A stretch of 64,000 nucleotides of DNA from Rhizodiscina lignyota (Eukaryota > Ascomycota > Dothideomycetes > Aulographales > Rhizodiscinaceae). A program made the translations under genes and the position numbers. The stretch lies in contig ML978131.1 of assembly GCA_010015805.1 (NCBI GenBank), positions 186,001 through 250,000 of the forward strand, read 5' to 3'. Below the pieces are notes generated by a model, which did no database searches, was not told where the DNA came from, and worked only from the letters and a program-made list of their open reading frames with translations. Of this stretch, positions 34,957 to 46,070 are shown piece by piece (position 1 is the first letter of the stretch; the number at the start of each line of letters is the position of its first letter).

Positions 34957-35177
34957 TTCTGGAGACAGAGCTACAGCTCCGGCTGTATCAGATGGCGATA
35001 GGTGGCTTTGGTTAGGATATGGAGAACTCGTGGGTCATAGGTTGGGCGTGGGTAGAATCTTGATACCGTCGATGAAGATGTATTTGAGTTTCAAAATACA
35101 CAAAATCTCTATCCCATGCATACATGATACATCAAAATTCTCTACTTTCGATATCATTGCATATCTCGGATCCAACA

Positions 35178-36809
35178 CTAAATAATGATGGGGTTATTGA
35201 AATTGAATACGCCTTTCGGGTCCCAGTTCCTCTTCAGCCCCCTCAGCCTGTCCAATTTGCTCTTTCCATACAGCGTTTCTTGGTCTTCGTCTCCGGAAGC
35301 ATAGCTGATGTACACTTGGAGTGGATTAGAACCGCTTGTTGCTTGGTATCGTGCGCGCACGTTCTTCAACCATTCCTCGAGCATTGGCTCCAGCGCCGGG
35401 TCAGTACTTTGTCCTATGAGAAGCCTATGTTGTGTCAATATTTACTCAACCCCTTCGTATATTACAACAGAGACCCGCGAAAATACTCACATGTGGCAGA
35501 TGATATCTCTGTGGGGATACGCTGTCTCATCATCCGGAACCTCCGCCGCGGCTTTGGTTGCCCAGTCCTCTATGACAAGCAGAGTATGTCGAGCGGCAGG
35601 ATATTTCTCCCACAGCTTGACTAGTTCCGCAAAATGCCATTCAAAAGTTGGATTGTCAAATCGTCTAATGTGGCCGGAATAAAAGATTCGACGTTTTCCG
35701 TACGCACCGAGCATCGCATCGATACCGAAAAGCCACTTCTTGTTGACTTCGTTCCATGGGATAGGGCGGATATCTTGGACCATGGGTTGCAAATCCAGGA
35801 AAGGTTGGAGGTGCTTTTTGCCTTCCTCAATACCATCCACGTAAAGCGCGCCAACCCGGAAACAGGGCTGTATAACATCAGCATACCATTTCCGAGTGAT
35901 GCGAATTTGACCTTACTCCGCCAGCCTCATCATTCCAAGTGGCTACAACTGCAACCGAGAGCGCTGGAGGCTGGTTTTCCTCCCACCCTTTCAAAATGCG
36001 CATGATTTCGCTGCCCACAGTGTACGGGAGAATCATATCCGCGATCAGAACATCTCCACCACTGCGAGCGTCGTAGATTTTGTACGTGGCCGACACGACA
36101 GTTCCAAAGTTGAATCCCGCACCTCGCAAACCCCAGAAGAGTTCCTGGTTCTCTTTCGCTGAAGCTTTGACAAGTTCTCCGGTGGCGGTGATCATCTCAA
36201 CAGAAAGGAGATTATCGATCATTAGCCCGTACAGCCCTTGCCACCGATTGAGACCACCGCCGAGGGTGACCCCGACGATACCAGTGGTAGAACATCCGCC
36301 AATGGCTAAATGCAAAGTCAGTGCCTGCTCGAGTTCATGAAAGGGAGGAGAGACTTGCGGAATTCCTTTCCGGCTTCGTACAGTGGATCCATTATTTCAC
36401 AAGTCCTAACAGCGCCTCCGATAGTCATCGTGTTCGCAGCTTTGTCTATTTTGATGTCTTTCAAGGAGCTGATGTCGATCTCCAGGACGTTCTTCATCTT
36501 TTCGAACATTCCGGTGAAGTGATGTCCGGTCGCCGTTACGTGGAACGGAATCCCATTTTCGGTTGCATATTTGATCTATGTTATAAATGAGTTAGGCGTC
36601 CAAGTGCGTCAGGCCCATGTTAGACTCACAGCACTCTGAATGTCGGCAACATTTGCAGGCTTGACTGTAGCGGAGAAAGATGGAGCTTTGTAAGTAGTCC
36701 ATCGAGCGTTTCCAATGCTATTCTGCGGATCAGGAGGGACTGCAAATTGCGACTGTGCTGAGAGATTTTTCTTGAGCAATTCAATCACGCTGGCTCCGTC
36801 TAGTGCCAT
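35178..36809 (-). CDS. BBE-like FAD-linked oxidase (5 exons, 469 aa)
   Basis: Exons 36630-36809, 36359-36575, 35917-36305, 35491-35867 and 35178-35424. The second intron appears to be GC-AG (donor GCAAGT, CTGAC branch, TTTAG); it gives GKEFPIGGCSTTGIVG, as the family expects. PCMH-type FAD fold: FHVTATGHHFTG (His likely flavin-linked), GGCSTTGIVG (Cys at the place of the second flavin link in bicovalent members), GVTLGGGLNRWQGLYGL, and the berberine-bridge C-terminus ending WDPKGVFNFNNPI. Oxidises a small molecule, possibly with ring closure. The start at 36809 (MALDGASVIE) is preferred to an ATG at 36866, which lies inside a repeat unit. No clear secretion signal. Confidence 0.88.
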
Positions 36810-36830
36810 GCTGTATAGTCTAACAGGATA

Positions 36831-37192
36831 CCGGCGATGAAGAGTGACGAGCAACAACTGAGACACGCAAAATGGAAGTAAACAACTAATAAAGCAGAAT
36901 CGGAACGAGGTAACGAGACTTATTTAGCTTTTTCTGATCAGATCAAGCCTAAGAACTTACGTAGGATGACATTTTATTCATCTAAAGCCATACGGAGTAT
37001 GAAGTGGCTATTCTACTATCATCTGCTGCTGACGAGCTTATTCCGATAGTAATATACTAAGTATCTTACTATAAAGGATACGGCAGGTCTAATCCGAAGT
37101 GACTTGAAGCTAAAGTTGCACCGGTGCTTACGCCTGTCCTAGGCGTCGTGGCTTAGGCTTTATTCTCATTCGAGATTGCTTTCCTTTGAGAT
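36831..37192. repeat. 362-bp tandem repeat, unit 1 (RIP-marked)
   Basis: Begins CCGGCGATGAAGAGTG and is followed directly by unit 2 with no insertion or deletion between them. I counted about 21 differences from unit 2, every one a transition, and all but one in CpA/TpG versus TpA context. The unit begins just upstream of the flavin oxidase start, so it duplicates that gene's upstream region. Confidence 0.9.
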
Positions 37193-37554
37193 CCGGCGAT
37201 AAAGAGTGACGAGCAATAACTAAGACACGCAAAATGGAAGTAAACAACCAATAAAGCAGAATCGGAACGAGGTAACGAGACTTATTTAGCTTTTTCTAAT
37301 CAGATCAAGCCTAAGAACTTACGTAGGATAACATTTTGTTCATCTGAAGCCATACGGAGTATAAAGTGGCCATTCCACTATCATCCGCTACTGACGAGCT
37401 TATTCCGACAGTAACATACTAAGTGTCTTACTGTAAAGGATACGGCAGGTCTAATCCGAAGTGACTTAAAGCTAAAGTTGCACCGGTGCTTACGCCTGTC
37501 CTGGGCGTCGTGGCTTGGGCTTCATTCTCATTCGAGATTGCTTTCCTTTGAGAT
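37193..37554. repeat. 362-bp tandem repeat, unit 2 (RIP-marked)
   Basis: Second copy of the unit at 36831-37192, again flanked by CCGGCGAT at its right boundary (37555). TpA products occur in both copies, as expected when RIP hits both members of a duplication. Contains no open frame of its own and no terminal inverted repeat that I can see. Confidence 0.9.
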
Positions 37555-37562
37555 CCGGCGAT

Positions 37563-38162
37563 ATTTTCGCGCTTTGATTCTGCATTGGTCACGTTAAATG
37601 GAGGGAAGGGCGCTACGATGACTTCTTGAGGAAGATAAAGTCATCGCGAAGCCGTGCTGTTGTGGTTAAGTGTAATTTACCATCCATTTAGGACTAGCTC
37701 AGAAGCGTATATCAAATTTCTACTAGGTTTTAAATATTAGTGGCGCAGCTTGCGACTTCTTCGTGATGCCCATTTTCCCAAATCGGTGATTGCATTTATT
37801 GCTAGGGAATATGGTGTGGTATCGTCTTTGTCAGACAACCAGCTCTAGTTAACCCATATATTGTCTTTCCATCTGGAATCTCGTTGAAATGCTTCAAGTT
37901 AGCTGTGGACATCATTCTTCGCTACTCTGAGACAGGTCTGCTATTCCGCACTTGGAGTATTCCAACCCTGAAGCTGGTAGCTTGTAGTGGTGATGAAGGG
38001 ACAGTTCAAACCCATTCTCCAAGTCGGTGGAAGAAGTAGGAATGGCCACTTGAGGACACGCTCGTCAGACGTTCGCTGCTGACACCACATGCTCCTAATT
38101 ACGAGCCGCCGAGAGATTGGCATCTCACTATGGAATATGGATTGTATATTCGCTAGGAAGCC
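37563..38162. other. intergenic, no gene seen
   Basis: About 600 bp between the repeat and the dehydrogenase stop. Short frames only. Confidence 0.5.
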
Positions 38163-39264
38163 TCATTCTTTCTTCAACCACTGTAAGTTCACAGGAGAGA
38201 TCGGCTTTCCATTCTCAAAGAACCCCAAAATATTCTCCATACCCATCGTCTCAAATCCCATATGGCTGTCTATACTTGCACCGGCTGTATGTGCTGTTAT
38301 TTGAACGTTCCGCATTCCCACGAGCTTCTTATTCATATTAGGCTCGTCGAAGAATACGTCGAGTCCTGCAGAGCTCAGCTTCCCGCTCTCTAGAGCCTCT
38401 ATGAGTGCATCTTCGTTGACGAGCTTGCCACGGGCAATGTTGACAAACCGACTTCCTTGTTTCATCTTTGCAAATGTATCGTGCGTCACGACCTGATCAC
38501 CGCCAAATGGAGTCGCAACGACCAAGCAGTCTACCTGCGGTAACATCTCGTCCAGCTTTTCGTAGTACGTCGCTTCCACGCTCTTCTCTACATCTTCAGA
38601 CATTTGTCTGATATCGTTATACAGGATCTTCATGCCAAACGCTAAGTAGGCCTTTTGCGCGATGCGATACCCGATCCTCCCAAGGCCAATGATTCCCAGC
38701 TTCTTTCCGAGAGGGTCAGTCGTGTAAAGGGCGATGCCATTGTGCGTGTCGAAGAACTGTTTAGGATCACAGCTCTCGGCTGCCTGCTCTGCCCAGCGCG
38801 TAAGGCGAAATGTGCCAATCATGTGCCATATACCGGCATCAGCGACGGACTCAGTACATGCAGCGGCAGCGTTGCAGTAGATCACGCCGCGCTCCGCCAG
38901 ACGCTTGACATCGACCCAGTCGAAGCCCGCTGCGGAAGACGCATAGATCTTGCACGATTTGGGAAGGATATCACTTCTTGATGTCAGTGATGATGGGCTC
39001 AAGGCTTTGACATAAGCGCAACAGAAATTGGAGAATGACGCACATTAGCTCACTGTCCCATCGCCCCATTTCACCGCCGGTTGGCCAGAATGGTCGGTAG
39101 ATTGCCACAAAATCGCCAAAGGTCTTGTCTTTGAGAGCTTTTATGAAGTCTGCCCGGTTCATGCTGTAGCTACGGCGGATCTCAAACTTGTCTTGAATCT
39201 TTTTGTAGAGTTCCTTGTTCCATTTGATATCGTCTCCGCAATGGAGGAGGATTGGCTTTGCCAT
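38163..39264 (-). CDS. D-isomer-specific 2-hydroxyacid dehydrogenase (2 exons, 343 aa)
   Basis: Exons 39044-39264 and 38163-38973; 70-bp intron with GTGCGT donor and CACTGAC branch. The start at 39264 (MAKPILLHCG) follows an unrelated open leader. NAD(P) fold LGIIGLGRIGYRIAQKAYLA (GxGxxG), catalytic Arg in NIARGKLVNEDAL, catalytic Glu in DVFFDEPNMN and catalytic His in VQITAHTAGAS. The LIDILPKSCKIYASSAAGFDW segment is created by the splice. Family members reduce glyoxylate, hydroxypyruvate or other 2-keto acids in the cytosol; the substrate here is unknown. Right-hand member of the enzyme row that starts at 28418. Confidence 0.92.
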
Positions 39265-40448
39265 GTTTAAATTCGAAGCTGGTAATGTATGTGCAAGTAA
39301 AATAATTATGAAAAGGGTAGAGAAAAGCCTAGACTCTGTAGATACTGAAAACGAAGTTCCCAATTAGGTTTGATCAAGGCAGTGGAGGGAGGGGACAACC
39401 CTAGAGCAATGCACAGGTAAAGGAGAGCTCTAGTGCTTCAATGCAAACGATCAAGATTATCAGTGTGCAAGAATTTAGGAAGAGCTTAAATGAGATTTGA
39501 AAAGCATGCTATTATTGATACTACCACCTTGGATTGCCCAGAGTCGGCGGGGCTCATTCCAGCAATCACGAAACCCGCTGGTAGCCGTCCCATCCAGATA
39601 ACCGAACGTCATGGCGTATGAATATCCGCTTCAAAATCCGCCATGCTGGCAAGCTCTAGAAACAGATCTCTGTTTTCCAAGCTTCCAAGTTGTCCTATTC
39701 ATCATGATTCTGTTTGATGATATGGACAGAGGCTCTGGCTTGCGACAGCTTCGGAGCTCGTAGAAAGCCTCCTACAGGGCTATCCAGACATGCATGGCGA
39801 TAGTGTCTAGAAGATCTACATTCCGAACTGTTGTGCTCTGAAGCTACTATTTCATGGAAGGGTGAAAGATGCAGTTGTCGTTGATGGGAGCAGACGGAAA
39901 ATCAAGCCACATGACTCGCACGTGCCACTTCCCCGCAAACTCTGATTCTTTGCGGCCGACGTGCGTCCGTTCTCCTCTCCTCTTCAACAAAGTTGATACA
40001 CCCAGGCAATTTGACGAAGAGACAGCCGTTACCGGTCCTACCCGTATCTCAGAGTTGTATTAGCTGGGGAGACTGACCATCCACCGCTTTATAAAGAAGC
40101 GTAGCTGTATTCTCTCTGAGCTACGACTCCCGTTGGAAGCGGACATTTCGAGCCACGTCACACGACCTCTCCTCGCCTTCAAGATGGATGTTTGAAAGAG
40201 CAGGCCTTATCCAGGCCTCTACTACTCTATTTTCTTCTTCGTGTATCCCATTGAACCTCTCAACGCCTAAGCTGTCCATTGACTCCGAACCCAATTGTTC
40301 CCAACATCGCGGCAAAGATTTGTTATCCCCCAGCGAGACCTCCGGCATTTGTCAACATCACACCTTCAAATACCTCTGAGCGGAGCGTTTGGCTGTGAAG
40401 AGCAGATTGTTGGCTTGCAGGGTCAGGCTTTAGTGAAGCGATATCATC
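39265..40448. other. 1.2 kb intergenic, no gene seen
   Basis: Divergent promoter region for the dehydrogenase (minus) and the 2EXR gene (plus). Only short frames (up to 75 codons). Confidence 0.5.
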
Positions 40449-41282
40449 ATGGCTACTGCTGTCTCTACCCGCGGTTCCAAGGCCACCAACCGCAAAAAGC
40501 GTGCCACTTTCCGCTTCTTTGACCTTCCCACCGAGCTGCGCCTTCGCGTCTACGAGCTTCTACTCACCTTACCCGAGTCATATGTCGTTGATCTTGATCC
40601 GCAAAACTACCGCCGTCTCGCGCCGATTTTCCTCTCCCTCTTCCTAACTTCTCATCGCGTCCACGAGGAGGCGAGCGCCGTCTTCTTCCGTACAAATACC
40701 TTTCGCCTCTTCCCAACGCACGGGCGCTTCTTCCACACCAAGCGCCCTCTATTGTCGCGCCTACCTACGACTCATCGTGGACAACTTACAACGTGTGAGC
40801 TGCGGCTTGGACCTGGTTGGACAAAGCCACCGCGCGGATGGGTGGTCAACGATGCGCTCGGTCTGCAAGAGGTGAAGAAGCTTCGACGACTGAATGTCTT
40901 CGTGGAGTGCGATCCCGCGTCTCATGATGTTTTCCGTGGCTTCCGTCCCAGCGAAACCTTTTACACCGACTTTTGCGTTGGTCTGATTCGGGACGTCTTC
41001 GCCGCCGCTCCATCGATTGTCGAAATTGAGTTCGATGGCTACCCCTCTGTGCATAAAGATTCACCATTGATGGTTGCATTGAAGTGCGAGGCGAAGGCTA
41101 AAGGAAAGCGAGTAACATGGGGTGCCCAGTTCCGGGGCCAAGAGGAGCTCGAAGCAGTGCTGAGCAGAATTTCAAGCTTGACAAGCTTGTCTGATGCTAT
41201 TGCCGCGGTTGGCATCGCGGATGATACACCAACAGCATTCGGCGTGCAGTCTGCTGTGCAACAGGTGGCCTCTGAGGCTTGA
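40449..41282 (+). CDS. 2EXR-domain protein (277 aa)
   Basis: Single exon. After a basic N-terminus it has FRFFDLPTELRLRVYELLL, the F-box-like opening helix of the fungal 2EXR domain, then LTSHRVHEEASAVFFRTNTF, where a helix leads into the EExR/NTF signature. The remaining 180 residues are mixed alpha/beta with no further motif. Such proteins are very numerous in Pezizomycotina and none has a clear function; a role as substrate adaptor is only suggested by the F-box-like start. No signal or membrane segment. Confidence 0.8.
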   Translation: MATAVSTRGSKATNRKKRATFRFFDLPTELRLRVYELLLTLPESYVVDLDPQNYRRLAPIFLSLFLTSHRVHEEASAVFFRTNTFRLFPTHGRFFHTKRPLLSRLPTTHRGQLTTCELRLGPGWTKPPRGWVVNDALGLQEVKKLRRLNVFVECDPASHDVFRGFRPSETFYTDFCVGLIRDVFAAAPSIVEIEFDGYPSVHKDSPLMVALKCEAKAKGKRVTWGAQFRGQEELEAVLSRISSLTSLSDAIAAVGIADDTPTAFGVQSAVQQVASEA

Positions 41283-41739
41283 ATATGCTAATGGTCTCTC
41301 CATGGTGATTATACTGGATCTGAACCACGCTTATTAATGGCTGTTAAAACTTAGCGTTCGTCTCTTGCGGCAGTAGCGCAGTGTTGCATTATGTATTGAG
41401 TAGTCAAAATGCATTGTAATGACCATATTCCACATAAGGAAATGGTAATGGCGCTGGTTGATAGTAGCTCGAATGCTCACATTTGTCAAGGCCACACACC
41501 GCTTCAATTTAAACTAGCAAAGCCAATAATCTTTGCCAATTAATACTTACCTTAATACAAGCTATGAAAACGTTTGTGATATAGACGTATGAATATATCA
41601 TTATTCCAAAAGCGGCTTGGCGCGTCTCGTGGAGAGCTCCAAGTTCCACCTCACCACCAATTTTCACACAAACTGTCCCAGCTTCGGTATTTTAGCTTTC
41701 AGGTCCCTTAACTTCCTCCCAAGCAAGCAATTACCTCCA

Positions 41740-42465
41740 ATGGCTGCTCCATCTGCAAAAATGTCCTCCCCGGACCAGGACGTCACCCCATCATCCTCCG
41801 TCACCGCCGCTCTCCTCCACTACAAAGAGCTCCAAAACCAAGAGCGCCTCTCTCTCTCCCCCGCTGTCCGCGCCATCTTCGCCACAGGCGCCGGTTTCCT
41901 CGTCGGCCTCGCTCTTGGCTCCTCACATGGCTCCCAGACCGCCGGCCTACGCTTCAGAGCAGAGAACGCGCACCGCCTGCCGACGAGCCAGAAGGGATGG
42001 TTCTTCTACCATAAGAGCAAGAACTACCACATGGCGCTGGGCGCGATGAAGGAGGGGATTAAGATGGGTGTCAGAACTGGATTTTTGGTCGGGCTGTTTG
42101 CGGTGACGGAAGATATGGTTGATGAGGGGAGGGCGAGTCTGGCGGAGGTGCTGGGGAGGAGGGAGGGATTGCTGGAGAGTAAAGATTTTGTGAGCACGGT
42201 CGTTGCGGGGTTGGGGACGGCTGGGGCGTTTAGTGTGTGGAGTGAGTGATATTTGTTTCTTGTGGTGAGCTGGAAGGGGAGAATAAATGGCTGATATCGT
42301 ACAGATCGTTTCACAGTCGCTGAGGCTGCAAGAACGGCGAAACTGGGTCTGGTGGTTGGACTTGGATATGGCCTTCTCCAAGACGGAATCAGCCTGCTTC
42401 GAGGGAGGAGACTGGGCTATGTGGAGTTGATTCGACATGTTCGGTCAAACAAGGCTGAAGAGTGA
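41740..42465 (+). CDS. Tim17-like membrane protein (2 exons, 220 aa)
   Basis: Exons 41740-42241 and 42305-42465; donor GTGAGT, acceptor GTACAG. Four glycine-rich hydrophobic segments with GxxxG-like spacing: GAGFLVGLALGSSHGSQTAG, MGVRTGFLVGLFAVTEDMV, VVAGLGTAGAFSVWN and GLVVGLGYGLLQDGISLL, separated by short loops including GLRFRAENAHRLPTSQKGW. This is the layout of Tim17/Tim22/Tim23-type proteins, so an inner mitochondrial membrane location is likely; TIMMDC1, a complex I assembly factor, is a possible relative. The second exon carries the last helix and a basic tail. Conserved in filamentous ascomycetes as far as I recall, but uncharacterised. The start MAAPSAKM is chosen over 41 upstream codons with leader-like content. 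Confidence 0.75.
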
Positions 42466-42809
42466 GGCTGCACATTGAAGGGTCTGCGTTCCATTGCCGA
42501 ATGAGACGCAAGGCAACTTCAAGCCTTTTTGACGAACAATCGTCCAACAAGACCAAGTGAGCCAAGCTATCTCGGCCTATCGGATATCACGACAAAGAAA
42601 AGATATGTGCCTGGTTGCCTGACTGTCTCGTCCACCTGGTGCAGTCGGGGCAACAATGCATGGGAATCACTCCAATCCCAAGTTCGCCTTATCAACCAGG
42701 ACTATGGAGGATTCTACGACAACTCCACGTGCCACATTTACGGATAATTCACCGATGAGAACTGGGGCGGAAGCGACAACAGCAGCAGGTTGCGAACGGA
42801 AGGGCCGAG

Positions 42810-43076
42810 ATGAGAGAGCGCAGGAATGCGAGGCATGGGAGGGATCGCGACAGACGCAGGAACGACAGGGGCGCTGATGGAGACAATGCGCTCAGAGCGG
42901 CCATTGAGAATCTGGCGGTGCAAGTCGCGGCTATGAATCGAGAATCGCCACGTGCTGCGGAAAGAGACGGAGGTCGGAATGCGCAGAGGAGAGGGCAGGG
43001 GCAGGAACATGACGCAAATGAAGCGCCTCCGCCATATGATCCAGGTCTCTTTGATGCTAGGCCGCCAAGGCCGTGA
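42810..43076 (+). CDS. small Arg/Asp-rich hypothetical protein (88 aa)
   Basis: Open frame starting MRERRNARHG, very rich in Arg, Asp and Ala, with a short hydrophobic helix-like patch (LRAAIENLAVQVAAM) and a Pro-rich end (APPPYDPGLFDARPP). It lies between two 3' ends, 130 bp from the trehalase stop on the other strand, so it may be untranslated tail rather than a gene. No family recognised. The frame is open a little further upstream, so an N-terminal exon is possible. Confidence 0.3.
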   Translation: MRERRNARHGRDRDRRRNDRGADGDNALRAAIENLAVQVAAMNRESPRAAERDGGRNAQRRGQGQEHDANEAPPPYDPGLFDARPPRP

Positions 43077-43205
43077 TTCAATGATCGTTCGTTACATTCG
43101 TTCATTCGTATTGCCAACACTCGCTGCATCACTCATACATCTCATCTCCGCTATTTACATTTCAACTATGATATCCACTCATATCCAAATACACAGATAC
43201 ACACC

Positions 43206-45279
43206 TTATTTGCTCTGTTTAAAGTCCTTCACCCATCTCGCATCAAACTCATGCAACTCAACGGCGCTAGGCGCCCTCTTCCGTTTCGCAGGCTGTCCGC
43301 CCGTCGCAGCAGTGATATTTCCACAGTCCGGTGTCTTGAGCTCCTTTCCAAAGACGTCGCCTGCCCAGAGCAGCACGCCATTGGTCCAGCCAAACCCTTC
43401 AACAACTTGATACTCTCCACCGCCGCCGACGCCATTGATCGTGCTGGAGTTATACTTCTCGAAGACAATTCCATCGCTCTGGGCGCCAGCAAGCTTTGGG
43501 AAGTCCGGCGTGGAGCCGCCAGTGGCGCGCCACGTGCAGAAGGCGCTGTCGACGTAGCGTTGTGCGATTTCAAGGGCGGTCTTCCGTGTCCAGGTATAAC
43601 TGGGGTCTGACGTTCCAAACGTAGAGGGTGTGTTGAGCAGGCCATTCATCAGAACATACTGAAGAGGTGGCCACACATTTGGCTCGTCCCATTGCTGGCC
43701 CGAGGCAAAGTTGGTTGCAGGGATTCCACCTGCGTTAGCAGCGAGGAGATTCGCAACAGGCTGGTATGCGAGGCGTACAGCGGTCGGATTCGACTTGAGG
43801 AAGTCTGGGGCTGCGCCGGTCCAAAAGGGGTAGTACTGCGCAACTGCGAAGTATACTTCAGACTTTGAAGGGTGAGATGTATCATCGACATCCTGGATGG
43901 CTGGATCCTTTGGTAACAAGACATTCTGGCCTTTCGAGGTCATGTTGTAATCGAAATAGCGATTGTGCTCATCATTCCACATGATGGTGTACATTGCTTC
44001 GCTGCGTGCAGATGCCAGTTTCGCCCAAGCTGATGCGGCGGTGTTGTTCCCCGTGGATTTGTGGAAACCTGAAATGATGATTTCGTTGGCGTAGAGAATC
44101 GAGTTCAGATCGATAGGGACTATTTCTTCGACGTTCAGAGAGCGAAGTGGAAAGTAAACATCGCGTGAGGCATCGAACGGTGTCTTCAGCCAGCGAGAGG
44201 AATAATCCATGCCACTCTGTGCTCCAGCAGCGAGGTTTGCGTATAGCAGCTCCTTTTGGGCCTCTGTTAGAGGTTTGGTCTCGGGATATATAATTCCGGA
44301 TGCTGAATAGTAGGAATTATTATTCGCAGTGATGTAGTCTTCTCTATATGACTCCGGCCGGGGCTGGTTGTTCAAGACTTGGTAACCGTTCAATTTATAC
44401 GACTTGCCTCCTTTCTTCACAGTCATTGTCCGGTTATTGATCCAAAGATTGTACTCTTTCTCGAGGATTGGAAGCGCTCTTTCAAGGACGCTTTTATCGT
44501 TCGTGGCCTCGATGTATGCTTGTACCATCATTGCCAGAAGCGGCGGCTGAGAGCGGTTCAAATAGTATTGTCGCGAGCCATTTGGCACGAATCCGACTAA
44601 ATCTACGAGGTCCAGGAAGTTCTCAATGATGTTCAGAGCTATCTTGGTGAAAGATCCCTTAGTGAGCAGAAGTCCGCGAACAATCCAGTATGAATCCCAG
44701 TAATACGCTTCCCTGAAACGACCGCCTGCAACGACGAACGTCCGATTCAGTGGAATGAAGGAGCTCACACAGCCTGAGCAGTTTGCCGAGCCGACATATG
44801 TGCGAGTGAGGTCCGGCCAAATGTCAATAACCTTCTCCAGAAAGCTACGGACAGTGGAGCTATTCACATTATCCAAAAAGTCGGGGCTGGTCTTGAGCTG
44901 ATCTGTTGGTACAGGGGCGAGCTCGGATCCGGCTTGACCGAAATAAGTGGTAAGGAAGTTTTGCAGAGCGGAATCGTTCTTAATTGGCTGTTTGAGGTCA
45001 CTGAATGCTGCAATAACTTCATCCAGAGGCTTCAAAGTTGGCCTATGGAGGATACTTTAGCACCAACTGCGAGGTAAGACATGCAATTCCTGTATCGACT
45101 TACAGATCAACGAAGGTCTTCGAGTCTGAAAATGGTTGAGCGAGCTCAATATCCTTGAGAATATCTCCCTGACAGTACAATGGAGAGCCACAGGGAGCTA
45201 TAACAGACCCATTCTCATAGAGGGCATACGAGAGACTCGAAGTAAACAAGAGAAGGGTACTGAACTTGAAGAAACCCAT
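43206..45279 (-). CDS. secreted GH37 trehalase (2 exons, 670 aa)
   Basis: Exons 45104-45279 and 43206-45042; 61-bp intron, donor GTAAGT, acceptor CCATAG. Signal peptide MGFFKFSTLLLFTSSLSYA, then the GH37 alpha,alpha-trehalase fold: GGRFREAYYWDSYW (trehalase signature 1, about residues 164-177) and QQWDEPNVWPPL (signature 2, about 507). Several N-x-S/T sites (NSSTV, NRTF, NGSRQ, NNRTM) fit a secreted glycoprotein. It cleaves trehalose to two glucose units outside the cell or in the wall. It lacks the long regulatory N-terminus with phosphorylation sites and calcium-binding loop of neutral cytosolic trehalase, and it is not the GH65 acid type. Divergent from the gene at 46071. Confidence 0.92.
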
Positions 45280-46070
45280 GATAGCTCAATCGAAGTCTTG
45301 GATTTCAGCTGGATCTGAACTAGAGTACCAAGCGGCTCTGATGAGCATGATGGCCTTACAAGAGATTATATCCAAGTCATCTACCGACTTTCGGGTCCAG
45401 GTACAGACCTTGGCCTACGTCGTCACGGTGAGCTCCATGATCTTCCCTGTAACCATGCCCAGTCGCCAAAGTGCTTGCGAGAGCTTCTGGAAGCTCGGTT
45501 TGTTCTTGGACATGCCAAATCGAAGACTGTGCTTACAGGCGATCTCCTGAGTCAGCGGTGATCGAATCATCTCGCTCACAAACACGGCAGCAAAGGCAGG
45601 CCATGCCCAGAGCAGACAGCCAAGACTTGGAATGCTACAATTGTAATACGAATTGCGGGGGCGGGGAACAGTTGCAGGCTGACAGCTGGGGACGGACGGG
45701 AGGACGTTGGTGGAGTGCCAAGGATGTCACGGGACTGCGCGTTTTCTCATTATTTCTACTTTCGGCTTAGAGTAGCGCAGACGCGATCAAGTGCCGCTTA
45801 ACTCCATCTACCATGGACTTCATTGCTCTCCATCAGCGTCTTATGGATACTGATCAGCGCAGTCCTCAAGACTAACCAACAAACGATTGCACCCCTCGGT
45901 CTGGCACTACCACCCCGCAAAACGCTTTTTGAACTTAGAAACGCACCGCCACTTCAACCACCGTACCGTCACACGGAGTGTTTCAATAAGCTTCTCGGCC
46001 ACGTCCCGGTGTTCATAACGGTTTGCAACCCTCCATCAAAGCTGCCCTCTCTACATCATATTGCGCAACA
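45280..46070. other. divergent promoter, trehalase / 46071 gene
   Basis: About 790 bp with no supportable gene; open frames are short or overlap the trehalase leader. Confidence 0.5.

Noticed and set aside
36831-37554. Pair of 362-bp units as LTRs of a retroelement
   Set aside because: They abut directly with no internal region, and I see no primer-binding site, polypurine tract, target-site duplication or TG...CA ends; a simple tandem duplication explains them.
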